From assembly GCF_004006175.1 (NCBI RefSeq), contig NZ_CP033220.1:1-64000 (forward strand): a stretch of 64,000 nt of DNA, read 5' to 3'. This stretch comes from Parasedimentitalea marina. GTDB taxonomy: Bacteria; Pseudomonadota; Alphaproteobacteria; Rhodobacterales; Rhodobacteraceae. This document shows positions 11,107 through 21,325 of the stretch, one piece after another; the stretch's first letter is position 1; the number at the start of each line of letters is the position of its first letter. The notes beneath the pieces are model-generated. The model saw nothing but the letters and a program-made list of their open reading frames with translations. It was not told the origin of the DNA and did no database searches. The position numbers and the translations under genes were made by a program.

Positions 11107-11530
11107 ATGAGATATGTATCAAACCTTCTGACCGCGGGACTGGGCCTGCTGTGCTATCTGGTGACTGCGGGGGCTGTTCTGGCGCTGAACGCTGATCCGG
11201 CGTTCCAGCACAATTCCAATGCTGTCTGGTTTGAAAACTGGACCGGTCTCAGCAACGCGACCCTGATTATATCAGCCCCAATGGTAAAGAACCGAGATTT
11301 TCGTGGCAGCCGGCACGCCAGTTTACGAACTGGAGCGCGGCGTGGTGCTGGACGGGAATTACCATTATGAGTTGAGGGCAGCCACCGATGAGCAGATTGA
11401 GATCGCTAATCCCATCGACAACGGCAGGGAAGAAATTGCCTCCTCCAAGGCCAAACCCTTTTACAAAGACGGCACATTTGTGGTCTCGCGCGGAGTGATC
11501 ATCACTCCCGAAGAGATTAACGAAGACTGA
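11107..11530 (+). CDS. Secreted hypothetical protein (one frameshift)
   Basis: Small exported protein of about 140 residues that I do not recognise. The ATG at 11107 starts a signal-like N-terminus (SNLLTAGLGLLCYLVTAGAVLALNA). The two halves join near 11285: the front ends in WTGLSNATLIIS and the back begins AAGTPVYELERGVVLDGNYHYELRAATDEQ. The C-terminal half is charged and ends in EEINED. It sits between the Wza-type gene and another secreted protein on the same strand, so a role at the cell surface is plausible but unproven. Confidence 0.6.
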
Positions 11531-11588
11531 CCGATAAAAAATATGCAGCGCAGCGCAAGACACGCGGCGCCAACGAAGAAGGAATTTT

Positions 11589-12520
11589 TTGATGTTACAT
11601 GTATTCCAACGTAGCCTCATTTCTGGGATCGGCGCCCTGGGCTTTATCGCCGGTGCAGCCCAGGCAGACCAGGTGATCCTAGATGACCTGATTGTCGATG
11701 GCAGCATCTGTGCCGGCTTTGACTGTGTGAATGGCGAGAGCTTTGGCTTTGACACCCTGCGGCTGAAGGAAAACAACCTGCGCATCCACGCCGTGGACAC
11801 CTCCAACTCGGCCTCTTTCCCAAGCAATGACTGGCAGATCACCTTCAACGACAGTTCCAATGGCGGTGCCAACAAGTTCTCCATTGACGATATCGACGGC
11901 GGTCGCACCCGTTTACCATCGAAGCCGGAGCACCATCGCATTCGCTCTACGTCGACAATGCGGGCCGTCTTGGTATCGGCACCAACAACCCGGTGGTTGA
12001 AATCCATGTGCCCGATGGTGATACCCCAACCCTGCGACTGGAACAGAACGGTTCTTCCGGCTTTACCCCCCAGACCTGGGATGTGGCAGGCAACGAGACC
12101 AACTTCTTTGTCCGCGATGCCACCAATGGCAGCAAGCTGCCGTTCAAGATCAGGCCCTCTGCGCCCACCAATTCCATTTATGTGGATACGGATGGCGATC
12201 TTGGTCTGGGTACCGCCAGTCCACGGGCCGCCCTGGATGTTGCGAATGGCAGCATAATTGCCAGTGCCAGTGGGGCCGTCGGCCTGACACTGGATGACAC
12301 CTCCGGAAGTGATCCCGACTTCAAACTGCAGTATGAAAGCGGATCTGCGCGGATGTCCTTTGCCGGAACCGGGCAACCGGAACTGGAACTGAAGCAAAAC
12401 GGCAATATCGTTGTGGCTGGCACATGTGTTGAGTTTGCCCGCGGGGGCTCCTCTTTTGCCTGTACCTTCGCTGCCTGCGGAAGCGCCTCCTGCGCGGCTG
12501 CGCCTTCCTCCTGCCCCTAA
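11589..12520 (+). CDS. Secreted tail-fibre-like repeat protein (frameshifted)
   Basis: Exported protein of about 310 residues with a signal peptide (RSLISGIGALGFIAGAAQA). The body has VILDDLIVDGSICAGFDC, FGFDTLRLKENNLRIH, SFPSNDWQITFNDSSNGG, DGDTPTLRLEQNGSSGFTPQ and repeated D.DGDLGLGTASP units. This repeat style recurs in many bacterial hypothetical proteins and resembles trimeric tail-fibre shafts. The frame changes near 11910 and is in the last frame by 11993. The last 40 residues are rich in Cys, Ala and Ser (FACTFAACGSASCAAAPSSCP), an unusual end. RBS: AGAAGGAATTTTTTG just upstream. Function is unknown; a surface fibre is my inference. Confidence 0.6.
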
Positions 12521-12531
12521 AACCGCATACC

Positions 12532-12567
12532 GCCTATCCGCACGAAATCATCTTCGTGCGGATAGGC
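12532..12567. terminator. Perfect 15-bp hairpin without T tract
   Basis: GCCTATCCGCACGAA (12532-12546) and its exact reverse complement (12553-12567) are separated by a 6-base loop. No T run follows on either strand. It starts about 11 bp after the stop of the secreted fibre-like gene and may stabilise the mRNA end or act together with the next hairpin. Confidence 0.6.
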
Positions 12568-12576
12568 CTATATGTA

Positions 12577-12611
12577 ACCAGCCAAAGGATGACACCCTTT
12601 GGCTGGTTTTT
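12577..12611 (+). terminator. Rho-independent terminator
   Basis: A 12-bp stem (ACCAGCCAAAGG / CCTTTGGCTGGT) with loop ATGACAC is followed directly by TTTTA. This is a classic intrinsic terminator for the wza-secreted protein unit on the plus strand. Confidence 0.85.
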
Positions 12612-12733
12612 ATACGTCCCTAAACTGAGCTCTCACCCTGCCTGAGCCTGGCTGCAGGTATTGGAAAAAGCGCAGGAGAATCGCATTGGCGCCTAATCAG
12701 GGCTGCAGCTGATCTTGTTCGAGGCCCCATAAC

Positions 12734-12772
12734 AGATGTGGCTGCTTCACAACAAAGCAGCCACATCTTTTT
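12734..12772 (+). terminator. Second rho-independent terminator
   Basis: A 14-bp stem (AGATGTGGCTGCTT / AAGCAGCCACATCT) with a 7-base loop is followed by TTTT. Together with the two hairpins upstream it gives three strong hairpins in 240 bp. It lies just past the stop of the minus-strand sulfotransferase and could serve both converging units. Confidence 0.75.
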
Positions 12773-12805
12773 CACCAATGCACAAGGTCGGGATCTGTGA
12801 CCCCG

Positions 12806-13665
12806 CTAGAGCCAGCTGTCCGGGATCTGGTAGCCTTCGGCGCGGATTTCAGTCTTAATCCGATCAACATCTTTCGCCACCAGCTCTGTAAAGAACTCGG
12901 GCATCGACCGTTTCACGCCTTCGGTAGGGCGGGCATCCAGCTGCTTCTGCGGATAATTGAAATGCTCGACCCCGAGGAAATCCTCAATACCTTTCAGCAT
13001 ACCACGCTGATCAGCGTGAATATCTTCGTAAAGATCACTTTGACATTTTCGGCAGGCAATTGCGGCTTCAGGTTCCGCAACACGCGGCCGTATTCTGCAT
13101 TGTCCCAGATATGAGGTTGACGCATGAATTTCTCAAATTCCCGCGGCCCCATGTCTCCAGCTTGTCAGTGCGGCCGGTCATTTGAAGATGGAATTTTGTA
13201 TGGCTCCACAGTCGTTTGACCGGGTCACGCATGGTATAAAGAACCCGCAGATTGTCACATTGCGCCGCAATCTGGCCCCAGGCTTCTGGGGAGATGCGCA
13301 TTCAGATTTGAAAATTCGCAGGCCCAGGTTTGATGCGGCCGCATATGGAACAGGTTGCGGAACCAGAAGTCATCAACAGGCCGGTTGAGATAGGAACTGA
13401 CCCAATGGAGGTTCTCCCGAACCCGGTCCACATTCGCCTTTTCAGGATTGAAGCGGAACATGTAGCGATCTTTGGCATTCGCCAAACGCTTTGGTTCGTT
13501 CAGGAACGTGGTATCTACGTATTTATGGTAAAAATAGTGGATTTCCTTTTCCAACGAAAAGTGAAGTTCGGGGTGACGATTCAATACGGAATAAAGCCAA
13601 GTTGTACCGGCCTTCATCGCCCCTATGCTCAAGAATAGGTTTCCAAATAACTTATGTGAAGACAT
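12806..13665 (-). CDS. PAPS-dependent sulfotransferase (frameshifted)
   Basis: Sulfotransferase family protein that transfers sulfate from PAPS, probably to a carbohydrate. The N-terminus FLSIGAMKAGTTWLYSVLNRH carries the 5'-phosphosulfate loop (KAGTTWL). LRVLYTMRDPVKRLWSHTKFH is the 3'-phosphate motif (RDP..R..S). The C-terminal part (MPEFFTELVAKDVDRIKTEI) matches the usual end of these enzymes. The frame changes near 13270 and 13060; the complete protein is about 286 residues. Among polysaccharide genes it suggests a sulfated polymer. The acceptor is unknown. Confidence 0.8.
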
Positions 13666-13828
13666 TTAAGTATCCGTTTGTGTCTGCTGAAACTGGCCTA
13701 GCCTGTCTGTTCCAAAGGTAAAGTCTCGGAGGAGTTGAGTAGAGACCGCCCGGGAAGAGTGTCCTGCCTGACAGCCGATCGCGCGGATCTCTCCTTCGTC
13801 ACCGGCTGTCAACAGGGCTGCGGTGATC

Positions 13829-15659
13829 TTACAGCCAGCTTAAACCGCTGGCCCCATCGCCATAAATGACGTCATTTCCCGCACCGCCATAGAGACTGTC
13901 ATCTCCGTCACCGCCCACAATGATATCCGCGCCACTGCCACCGTATATAGTATCCGCACCACTGCGGCCTGAGAGACGGTCATCGCCGCCTGCCCCATCC
14001 AGAAAGTCCCTTCGATACTGCCAATCAGCAGGTCAGGGCCGCTACCGCCCACCAGATGGCCACTCCCCGGCTCAATGGGCGTTGGCGTTACCCGGTCCAG
14101 GAAAAGGGCGAATTGAGCGGGCCCGAAATCCGAAGCATCCAGAGAGCTGCCATCCAGGCTGCGGATCTCAAAGACTTCGCCATGATAGATCAGTTCAGCG
14201 CCCCAAGACCGGCTGAAGACCTGTAAGTCCTGCAGATCCCAACTGCCCTCGAATTCACTCAGATCCAACCTGTCACGGGTTATGTCAAAATCCGTGACCA
14301 CATCCCTTTCTCCATCGGCGACAAAGGCAAAGACATCTGCACCTGCACCGCCGGACAGGAAATCGACCCCTCCCCCGTCCCGCAGGATATCGTCGCCGGC
14401 GCCACCATTAATGTGTCATTCCCCTCAAGCCCAAACAAGACATCCGCGTCTTCGCCCCCCGTCAGGGCAGAACCCGCCTGTGACGCGGTCATCTGCATAC
14501 CCTGCCCGGACAAATCCGCCGAAAACTCCATCAGGTAGGGCGCGGTTTCCGTCGCAGCCCAGACCCGCAGCCCCTGCCCCGTCACCACCACCTCCAGCGC
14601 TGTAATCCCCCGCAAAGGTTGATCCAACGTTCCGGCAATACTGTCCAAATACCGCAAATGCCCATCTGGCATCAAAATGAGAAGGCTCAACCCCTGGTCG
14701 GCGCCGGCAGCAACCACATAGGTCGCCCCGCCATATTCTGCCGTTGCAATATGGGTCACCCCAGCAAAGCGGGTTTCCAGTGTATCCAGAACGTGATCCA
14801 CCGGAGACAGCGCTCCGGTGGTGCTGTCCATCGCAAGAACCGTCAGCGACCCACTGCCCGACGCACCAACCACCACAAAGATACTGTCACCAACCGTCGC
14901 CACCGCCACCGCATCAGGATGCGAGAACCAGACCCCATCCTCCAGCCCGCTGCTCAGCTCCGCAGCGACGCTCAGGCTGCCCCCCGGCACCCCCGTAAGA
15001 CTGACCAAAGTATTGTTGGGTCCAAAGGCGGCAACGGCAAACGTCCGGCCGCCCTGCTCTATCCAACTGAGCGCATCAACCTGCGCAGTCTGCAACTCGG
15101 AAGACAGCGCAATGGACGTCAGATGCGCCGCGCCTGCCCCGTCCAGGTTAAGCTGTGCCAGCCCCCCCGACCGGAACGCCACGAGACTGTTTCCAGCCCC
15201 GTCCCCCGCAGTCAGCAGAGAGACATCTGACAGGCTGGTAGAGGCGGTCTCAAAAGTGACAGGGGCGCCAAAAAGCGACCCGTTGCCCGGCGCCAGGAAC
15301 GGCAACCCCAGCATCTGCTCTGCTGCCAGCCCTGCCAGCATAAGCTGACCACCCGGACCTTCGATCAAATCCGTTGTTTCCAGCTGAAGGTAGTGATCCG
15401 GAATACGCCAGCCGCCGCGCTCCTGCAGCGCGCCGCTGCCAGAGAGCAGCTCAAAGCCAACCACCCAGCCACCGCCCCGCGCCGCCGCGGTCAGAAATTC
15501 CTGATCCCCAACCTGAACGACGCATAAATCCGTCAGCCCAATGAGCATATCTTCGTCTGCAGCGCGAATGACACCCGCCGCCGTCCACAGTTCTCCCACC
15601 AAAACACCCCTTATTCTCACCAGAACGGAGCAAAACCCGCTCAAATCCACCGCGGACAA
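13829..15659 (-). CDS. RTX-type calcium-binding secreted protein (frameshifted)
   Basis: Secreted protein of about 610 residues. The first 420 residues are a beta-propeller-like region of repeated hydrophobic strands (for example GDSIFVVVGASGSGSLTVLAMD and GGATYVVAAGADQGLSLLILM). RTX nonapeptides follow: GGEDADVLFGLEGNDTL, then near the C-terminus GGSGPDLLIG, GADTIYGGSGADIIVGGDGDDSLYGGAGNDVIYG. The true end, in the frame of the last repeats, is a TAA at 13829-13831. Breaks lie near 14380 and 14010. C-terminal RTX repeats usually mean type I secretion and Ca2+-driven folding. No type I ABC exporter is visible in the window. Confidence 0.75.
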
Positions 15660-15826
15660 AGGTACAGGTCAAAATTAACCTTTGGTTCCGGAATGGGGAT
15701 AATTCCGCCCTGCCCGGGTTATTGTTTCCTGCATTTAATTAAAGACTGCGTGCGCTCTGGTTGGAGAACCGCAACCTATGCACCGTTTAATGCAAGCCCC
15801 TCGCTGCCGTTAACCGGAGTCTTGCT

Positions 15827-17223
15827 ATGTCCGATACCTCCCCGCCCTGTCCCTCCCTTTACTGATGCCGTCCCAGGCGCAAAACATGTCACCCATAACG
15901 AGGCCCTGATGATCCTGGATATGGTGACCCAGCTTGCGGTGGCTGACCTGCCCTGGCAGATCCACCGCCGACGCCCGCAACAGGTGCACGCTACATCATA
16001 GGCGCCGCGCCCACCGGGCACTGGGCCGGTCATGACAGCGAGATTGCGGTGTGGGATGGGATGATCTGGCGCTTTGTGATGCCGCAGCCTGGCTGGCGGG
16101 CAGATGTGTCCCCCACGGGGCAAAGCCTGCGCTTTGACGGCAGTGACTGGCAGACGGTCCTGCCGCAGTTGCAGAATTTGCCAGCTCTGGGAGTTGGAGC
16201 CACTGCAGATGCGAGCAATCCCTTGACTGTGGCCGCCGCTGCAACCCTGTTGACCCACACGGGCGCGGGCCATCAGCTGAAGCTCAACAAGTCTGGCGCC
16301 AGCGATACCACCAGCCTGCTGTTTCAAACCAGCTGGTCTGGACGCGCTGAAATGGGCACAACCGGAAGCGATGACTTTTCCATCAAGGTCAGCAGCGATG
16401 GCAGCAACTGGCAGGAGGCTCTGCATATCGCGGGCACCACAGGACAGGTCCACTTTCCTCAGGGCAGTCCAGATCTGCGGGACCGCCTGACCGCGCCCCG
16501 CACCTACTATGTGCGCCCAGACGGATCGGACACCAATACCGGGTTAAGCGACGCGGCCAGTGGCGCCTTTCTCACCCTGCAACATGCCGTTAATCAGGCT
16601 CTAAGTCTGGATAATGGTCTGCATGACGTCACTCTCCAGGTGGCCGATGGCAGCTATGGCGAGGATCTGGTCATTGCGGACCGGCTGCTTGGTTCCGGGC
16701 TTTTGCAGCTTATCGGAGAGACCGCAGATCCAAGCCTCGTAAGCCTCAATCGGATCACCTGTCATAACGGTGCACGGGTCGCGCTGGCTGGGGTGACGTT
16801 GACCGGCGCGGATGCACTCAAAGTCGAAAGTGGCGCTGCGGTCACCTTGGCTGATATCCATTTTGAAGGCAGCGGTGCGGCACTGAGCCTTGAGAGCGCC
16901 GAAGTCTCCTGTGCAGATCAGGCGCTTGTCTTGGGCAGCAATCTGACAGCCCTGGCACATCTGCGCGGACATGCCCGGCTTTGGCGGAAGATTGCACTTT
17001 CAGCCTGGGTCTGGGGGTGGCCTGGAACACCGGCGCGCTGGATTTGAGCGGCTTTTGTCACGCCGCGCTTACCGGCGCCAGTTTTACCGGCGATACTGCG
17101 GGCTGTACTGGCCCACGCTATGCCCTGGCCCAAAACGCCATCCTCGACAGTGGCGGGGCGGGCAGCAGTTCCCTTCCTGGCACCCTGGCCGGAACCACAG
17201 AAAGCGGTGGTCAATATCTCTGA
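15827..17223 (+). CDS. DUF2793 / beta-helix protein (frameshifted)
   Basis: The start at 15827 reads MSDTSPRLSLP, then, after small frame corrections, LMPSQAQKHVTHNEAL. This is the standard N-terminus of DUF2793 proteins, a family common in Rhodobacterales phage-like and surface loci. Continuing: GHDSEIAVWDGMIWRFVMPQPGW, LFQTSWSGRAEMGTTGSDDFSIKVS. The C-terminal half starts at TYYVRPDGSDTNTGL and looks like a right-handed beta-helix of the pectate-lyase fold. Breaks occur near 15850, 15895, 15975 and 16980. About 465 residues. The carbohydrate-gene context suggests a surface or matrix role, but function is unknown. Confidence 0.7.
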
Positions 17224-17301
17224 GGTTTTGCGGCAAAAGCTTCCCGTGACAACCACGTCCCGGCTTGTTAAAGCGAAGCAGTATTCTAGACGGAGATTAC
17301 T

Positions 17302-17868
17302 GTGGAAATTACACAGACCCCCCTGCCAGGCGTTCTATTGCTGGAACCCCGTCGTTTTGGCGATGCCCGTGGATTTTTCAGTGAAAGCTGGAACCGGAAA
17401 AACCTTGAAGGTCATGGCATCACTCTGGATTTTGTGCAGGACAATCACTCGATGTCGGCGCAGGTGGGCACCCTGCGTGGATTGCATTTCCAATCCCCGC
17501 CCCACGCCCAGGCAAAACTGGTGCGCTGCGGTCGCGGCCGGCTTACTTTTGATGTGGCGGTTGATATCCGCAAAGGCTCCCCCACCTATGGGCACTGGTT
17601 CGGCGCTGAGCTGAGCTTTGAGAACGGCTTACAGCTGCTGATCCCCGCAGGGTTCTTACACGGGTTCATTACCCGCGAGCCTGATACAGAAATCATCTAT
17701 AAATGCACCGATTACTACGCCCCCGACTGCGATGGCGCGGTGGCCTGGGACAGTTGCGGTATCGACTGGGACTTTGAAGGCCCCCCCCTACTGAGCGAAA
17801 AAGATGCGGTGGCCACTGCGCTGGCCAACTTCGATAGCCCCTTCACCTGGGACGGAGAGATGGCATGA
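17302..17868 (+). CDS. rfbC: dTDP-4-dehydrorhamnose 3,5-epimerase
   Basis: RfbC/RmlC, third step of dTDP-L-rhamnose synthesis: it epimerises dTDP-4-keto-6-deoxyglucose at C3 and C5. The gene is intact at 188 residues, the normal length. It shows [22 protein letters not shown], the active-site strand [26 protein letters not shown] and [12 protein letters not shown]. The start is GTG at 17302 with an ACGGAG ribosome-binding site. First gene of the rhamnose operon; its TGA overlaps the rfbB ATG at 17865. Confidence 0.95.
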   Translation: MEITQTPLPGVLLLEPRRFGDARGFFSESWNRKNLEGHGITLDFVQDNHSMSAQVGTLRGLHFQSPPHAQAKLVRCGRGRLTFDVAVDIRKGSPTYGHWFGAELSFENGLQLLIPAGFLHGFITREPDTEIIYKCTDYYAPDCDGAVAWDSCGIDWDFEGPPLLSEKDAVATALANFDSPFTWDGEMA

Positions 17869-18915
17869 AAATCCTGGTAACTGGCGGTGCCGCTTTATTG
17901 GCTCGGCGGTGGTCCGGCTGGCGATCGCCCGCGGCCATGAGGTGGTGAACCTGGATGCCCTGACCTATGCAGCCTGTTTGGATAATGTTTCGCAAGCCGC
18001 CCAAAGCCCCAATTATGCCTTTGTAGAGTCTGATATTCGGGATCGCAGCGCCCTGGACCGGGTCTTTTCTGCCCATGCACCGGATGTGGTGATGCATCTG
18101 GCCGCCGAAAGCCATGTGGACCGCTCCATTGATGGGCCGGGTGATTTTATCGAGACCAATATCACCGGCACTTTCAATATGCTGGAGGCTGCCAGAAAGT
18201 ACTGGGTTGAGGCTGGCCGCCCGGCGGCCTTCCGCTTTCATCATATTTCGACAGATGAGGTCTACGGCTCGCTGCCAAATGATCCTGAGGTCTTGTTCAC
18301 TGAAGACACCGCTTATGATCCGCGGTCGCCCTATTCCGCCAGCAAAGCCGCCTCTGACCATCTGGTGCGCGCCTGGGCCGAAACCTATGGGCTGCCGATC
18401 CTGCTGACCAATTGTTCCAACAATTATGGCCCCTTTCACTTTCCCGAAAAGCTGGTGCCGGTGGTGATCCTGAATGCGCTGGCGGGCAAGGACCTGCCGA
18501 TCTATGGCGATGGCTCAAACATTCGCGACTGGCTTTATGTGGAAGATCACGCTGATGCGCTGCTGACGGTGCTGACCAGGGGGCACTGGGGCGCACCTAT
18601 AACATTGGTGGCGAGAATGAGCGCACGAACCTCGAGTTGGTGCAGACCCTTTGTGCGATCCTCGATCAGAAACGCCCGCGCGATGATGGCACCTCTTACG
18701 CGGACCAGATCACCTATGTCACGGACCGCCCCGGTCATGATGCGCGCTATGCCATCGATCCCTCACGCATCCGGGACGAGCTGGGCTGGCGCCCCTCTGT
18801 CACGGTTGAGCAGGGCCTGGAGCGCACCGTGCAATGGTACCTGGACAACGAGACCTGGTGGCGCGCCCTGCAGGCCCGCGACGGGGTGGGACAGCGTCTG
18901 GGAACTGGCGGGTGA
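17865..18915 (+). CDS. rfbB: dTDP-glucose 4,6-dehydratase (two frameshifts)
   Basis: RfbB/RmlB, second step of rhamnose synthesis. MKILVTGG is followed by a missing base near 17890 that breaks the GAGFIGS nucleotide loop. The rest reads normally: [37 protein letters not shown], catalytic [45 protein letters not shown] second break near 18590 leads into [15 protein letters not shown] and the C-terminus. About 350 residues, as expected. ATGA overlap with rfbC; the TGA at 18913-18915 overlaps a downstream ATG. Confidence 0.9.
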
Positions 18916-18985
18916 TGACGACGGCCAGGCGAGCAATCATCGGACGAGCAATCATACAGCACCCTGCGCCCGAAGGGCGCCTGCG

Positions 18986-19459
18986 GTGCTGACCGCGCAT
19001 CTGCCGTCAGGCTATGTGCTGGCCTATGGGATTGGTCGTGGCATTCCGCTTTTGATACCCGCCGCGCTGATCGGGGCCGTGCTGCCGGATCTGGATATGA
19101 TCTGGTTTCACCTGGTCGATCAACGGGCCTTTCACCATCACCGTTATTGGGTGCACATTCCGCTGTTCTGGGCGATAGTGGCCGCTGTTATCCTGCCGGG
19201 GTTGGCCCTGTTTGCACGACGTTACCTGGCCACAGGCGGAATTTTTATAGCGGCGATCTTTCTGCATCTGGTGCTGGACAGTATTGGCGGCGGCATTATG
19301 TGGGCAGCGCCCTTCAATGATCACCTCTATGCACTGGTGACGGTGCCCCCAACGCAGGCCCATTGGATACTGTCCTTTGTCCTGCATTGGACCTTTTTGT
19401 TTGAGGTTGCAGTTTGGATTGCTGCCGTGTTGCTATGGCGCAAAAGGAGACAGATATGA
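18986..19459 (+). CDS. Membrane-bound metal-dependent hydrolase, YdjM/DUF457-like
   Basis: Integral membrane protein of about 157 residues inserted in the rhamnose operon between rfbB and rfbD. It carries [14 protein letters not shown] at the N-terminus, [25 protein letters not shown] and [15 protein letters not shown]. The conserved His and Asp residues are those of the YdjM/DUF457 membrane hydrolase family. Four hydrophobic segments are seen. The start is taken as GTG at 18986; an ATG at 18915 that overlaps the rfbB stop is possible if one base is missing. The stop overlaps the rfbD ATG. Its link to rhamnose is unknown. Confidence 0.7.
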   Translation: MLTAHLPSGYVLAYGIGRGIPLLIPAALIGAVLPDLDMIWFHLVDQRAFHHHRYWVHIPLFWAIVAAVILPGLALFARRYLATGGIFIAAIFLHLVLDSIGGGIMWAAPFNDHLYALVTVPPTQAHWILSFVLHWTFLFEVAVWIAAVLLWRKRRQI

Positions 19460-20307
19460 CAGTTTTGGTTTTTGGAAAAACCGGTCAGGTGGCGCAGGAG
19501 CTGGCGGCGTTTGACGATGTGATCTGTCTGGACCGGGCGGCGGCGGATCTGTCTGATCCGGCCGCCTGTGCAGAGGTGATCCGGCAGGCCCAGCCGCAGG
19601 CTGTGATCAATGCCGCCGCTTACACCGCTGTAGACAAGGCAGAGGACGACGAAGCCGCTGCAACGATGATCAACGGGGATAGCCCTGGTGCCATGGCACA
19701 GGCCTGTGCTGATCTGGGCATTCCCTTTGTCGCTATCTCAACCGATTACGTATTTGATGGCAGCGGCACCACGGTCTGGCGGCCAGAAGACGCCACCGGT
19801 CCACTGGGGGCCTATGGCCGCAGCAAGTTGAAAGGTGAACAGCGGATTGCGGCGGCAGGTGGCGCTTACGCCATCCTGCGTACCTCTTGGGTGGTCTCCG
19901 CCCATGGCAACAACTTTGTCAAAACCATGCTGCGGCTGGGCGCCGAACGCGATGCGCTTACCATTGTGGCGGATCAGATCGGTGCCCCCACCATGGCGCG
20001 CGACATTGCCGCCGCTTGCATCACCATGGCGCAGCAGTTGACCGCTGATCCATCCAAGGCCGGGATCTATCATTTCAGCGGCGCACCGCAGACCAACTGG
20101 GCCGATTTTGCCCGCGAAATTTTTGCGCAGGCCAATCTGAACTGCGCGGTCACCGATATTGCCAGCTCCGACTACCCCACCCCAGCGGCACGCCCCCTGA
20201 ACTCCAGGCTGGATTGCACCACATTAGAGACTGTTTTTGACATCCCGCAACCTGATTGGCGACGCGGGTTAAATGATATTTTGCAAGATTTAGGAGCCTG
20301 CACATGA
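19456..20307 (+). CDS. rfbD: dTDP-4-dehydrorhamnose reductase
   Basis: RfbD/RmlD, last step: reduces dTDP-4-keto-rhamnose to dTDP-L-rhamnose. Intact at 283 residues. [14 protein letters not shown] is the NAD(P)H loop, [25 protein letters not shown] and [10 protein letters not shown] (Y-x3-K catalytic) are RmlD hallmarks, and LRTSWV and APTMARDIA follow. AAGGAGACAG supplies the ribosome-binding site. The ATG at 19456 overlaps the preceding stop, and the stop overlaps the rfbA ATG at 20304, so the operon is tightly coupled. Confidence 0.95.
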   Translation: MTVLVFGKTGQVAQELAAFDDVICLDRAAADLSDPAACAEVIRQAQPQAVINAAAYTAVDKAEDDEAAATMINGDSPGAMAQACADLGIPFVAISTDYVFDGSGTTVWRPEDATGPLGAYGRSKLKGEQRIAAAGGAYAILRTSWVVSAHGNNFVKTMLRLGAERDALTIVADQIGAPTMARDIAAACITMAQQLTADPSKAGIYHFSGAPQTNWADFAREIFAQANLNCAVTDIASSDYPTPAARPLNSRLDCTTLETVFDIPQPDWRRGLNDILQDLGACT

Positions 20308-21176
20308 CGCAGCGAAAAGGTATTATTCTGGCCGGGGGATCCGGCACCCGGCTGTATCCGATCACTATGGGCGTCTCCAAGCAGTTGCTGCCGATCTATG
20401 ACAAGCCGATGATCTATTACCCGATCTCGGTCCTGATGCTGGCCGGCATCCGCGAAATCTGCCTGATCACCACACCGCAAGACCAGGACCAGTTCAAGCG
20501 CACCCTGGGCGATGGCAGCCAATGGGGAATATCGCTGACTTATGTGGTGCAGCCCTCGCCCGATGGGCTGGCGCAGGCCTTTATCCTGGCTGAGGATTTT
20601 CTGAACGGGGCCGCCTCGGCGCTGGTGCTGGGCGATAATATTTTCTTTGGTCATGGCCTGCCGGACGTTCTGGCTGCTGCGGATAAACAAGTGTCCGGCG
20701 GCACGGTGTTTGGCTATCACGTGGCCGATCCGGAACGCTACGGTGTGGTAGATTTTGACGCCGAAGGCAAAGCGCGTGAGATCATCGAGAAACCCGAGGT
20801 GCCGCCGTCGAACTATGCGGTGACGGGTCTTTATTTCCTGGATGGTACCGCCCCGGCGCGGGCGCGTCAGGTCAAACCCTCGCCGCGCGGCGAGTTAGAG
20901 ATTACCGATTTGTTGCAGATGTACCTGGATGACGGCCAATTGCGGGTGGAGACCATGGGGCGCGGTTATGCCTGGTTGGACACTGGCACCCATGGCAGTC
21001 TGCTGGATGCAGGCAATTTCGTGCGCACCCTAGAGAAACGTCAGGGTCTGCAAACGGGGTGCCTTGAGGAAATTGCCTGGAGCCAAAACTGGATTGACGA
21101 CGCTCAGCTGTCCGCGCGGGCAAAAATATTCTCCAAGAATGCCTATGGAGAATATCTGCAGGGACTTCTTCGCTAA
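20304..21176 (+). CDS. rfbA: Glucose-1-phosphate thymidylyltransferase
   Basis: RfbA/RmlA, first step: makes dTDP-glucose from Glc-1-P and dTTP. Intact at 290 residues, the family's usual length. [16 protein letters not shown] is the nucleotide-binding signature, [16 protein letters not shown] follows, then [46 protein letters not shown] and [16 protein letters not shown]. Last gene of rfbCB-ydjM-like-DA. The order with a membrane protein inside is unusual compared with enteric rfbBDAC. Confidence 0.96.
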   Translation: MTQRKGIILAGGSGTRLYPITMGVSKQLLPIYDKPMIYYPISVLMLAGIREICLITTPQDQDQFKRTLGDGSQWGISLTYVVQPSPDGLAQAFILAEDFLNGAASALVLGDNIFFGHGLPDVLAAADKQVSGGTVFGYHVADPERYGVVDFDAEGKAREIIEKPEVPPSNYAVTGLYFLDGTAPARARQVKPSPRGELEITDLLQMYLDDGQLRVETMGRGYAWLDTGTHGSLLDAGNFVRTLEKRQGLQTGCLEEIAWSQNWIDDAQLSARAKIFSKNAYGEYLQGLLR

Positions 21177-21325
21177 CGCCGGCCTGATCCTGTTTCCTCT
21201 CCGCCTCTGGACACGCGGCTTGCAAGACCCGTGCCAGGGCGGAACCATGGGGGAAACGTAAAGAGTTTAAGGGGTGGCGTCAGTCCAGAGCGGCACCATG
21301 GACGCCAAAGCAGCGGGACCCGCTG

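Noticed and set aside
11267..12397. Long open frame on the minus strand (376 codons)
   Set aside because: It lies opposite the two secreted proteins, has no recognisable motif and has a composition typical of an antisense shadow.
15776..16453. Minus-strand open frame of 225 codons
   Set aside because: It overlaps the DUF2793 gene, whose motifs are clear; no independent support.
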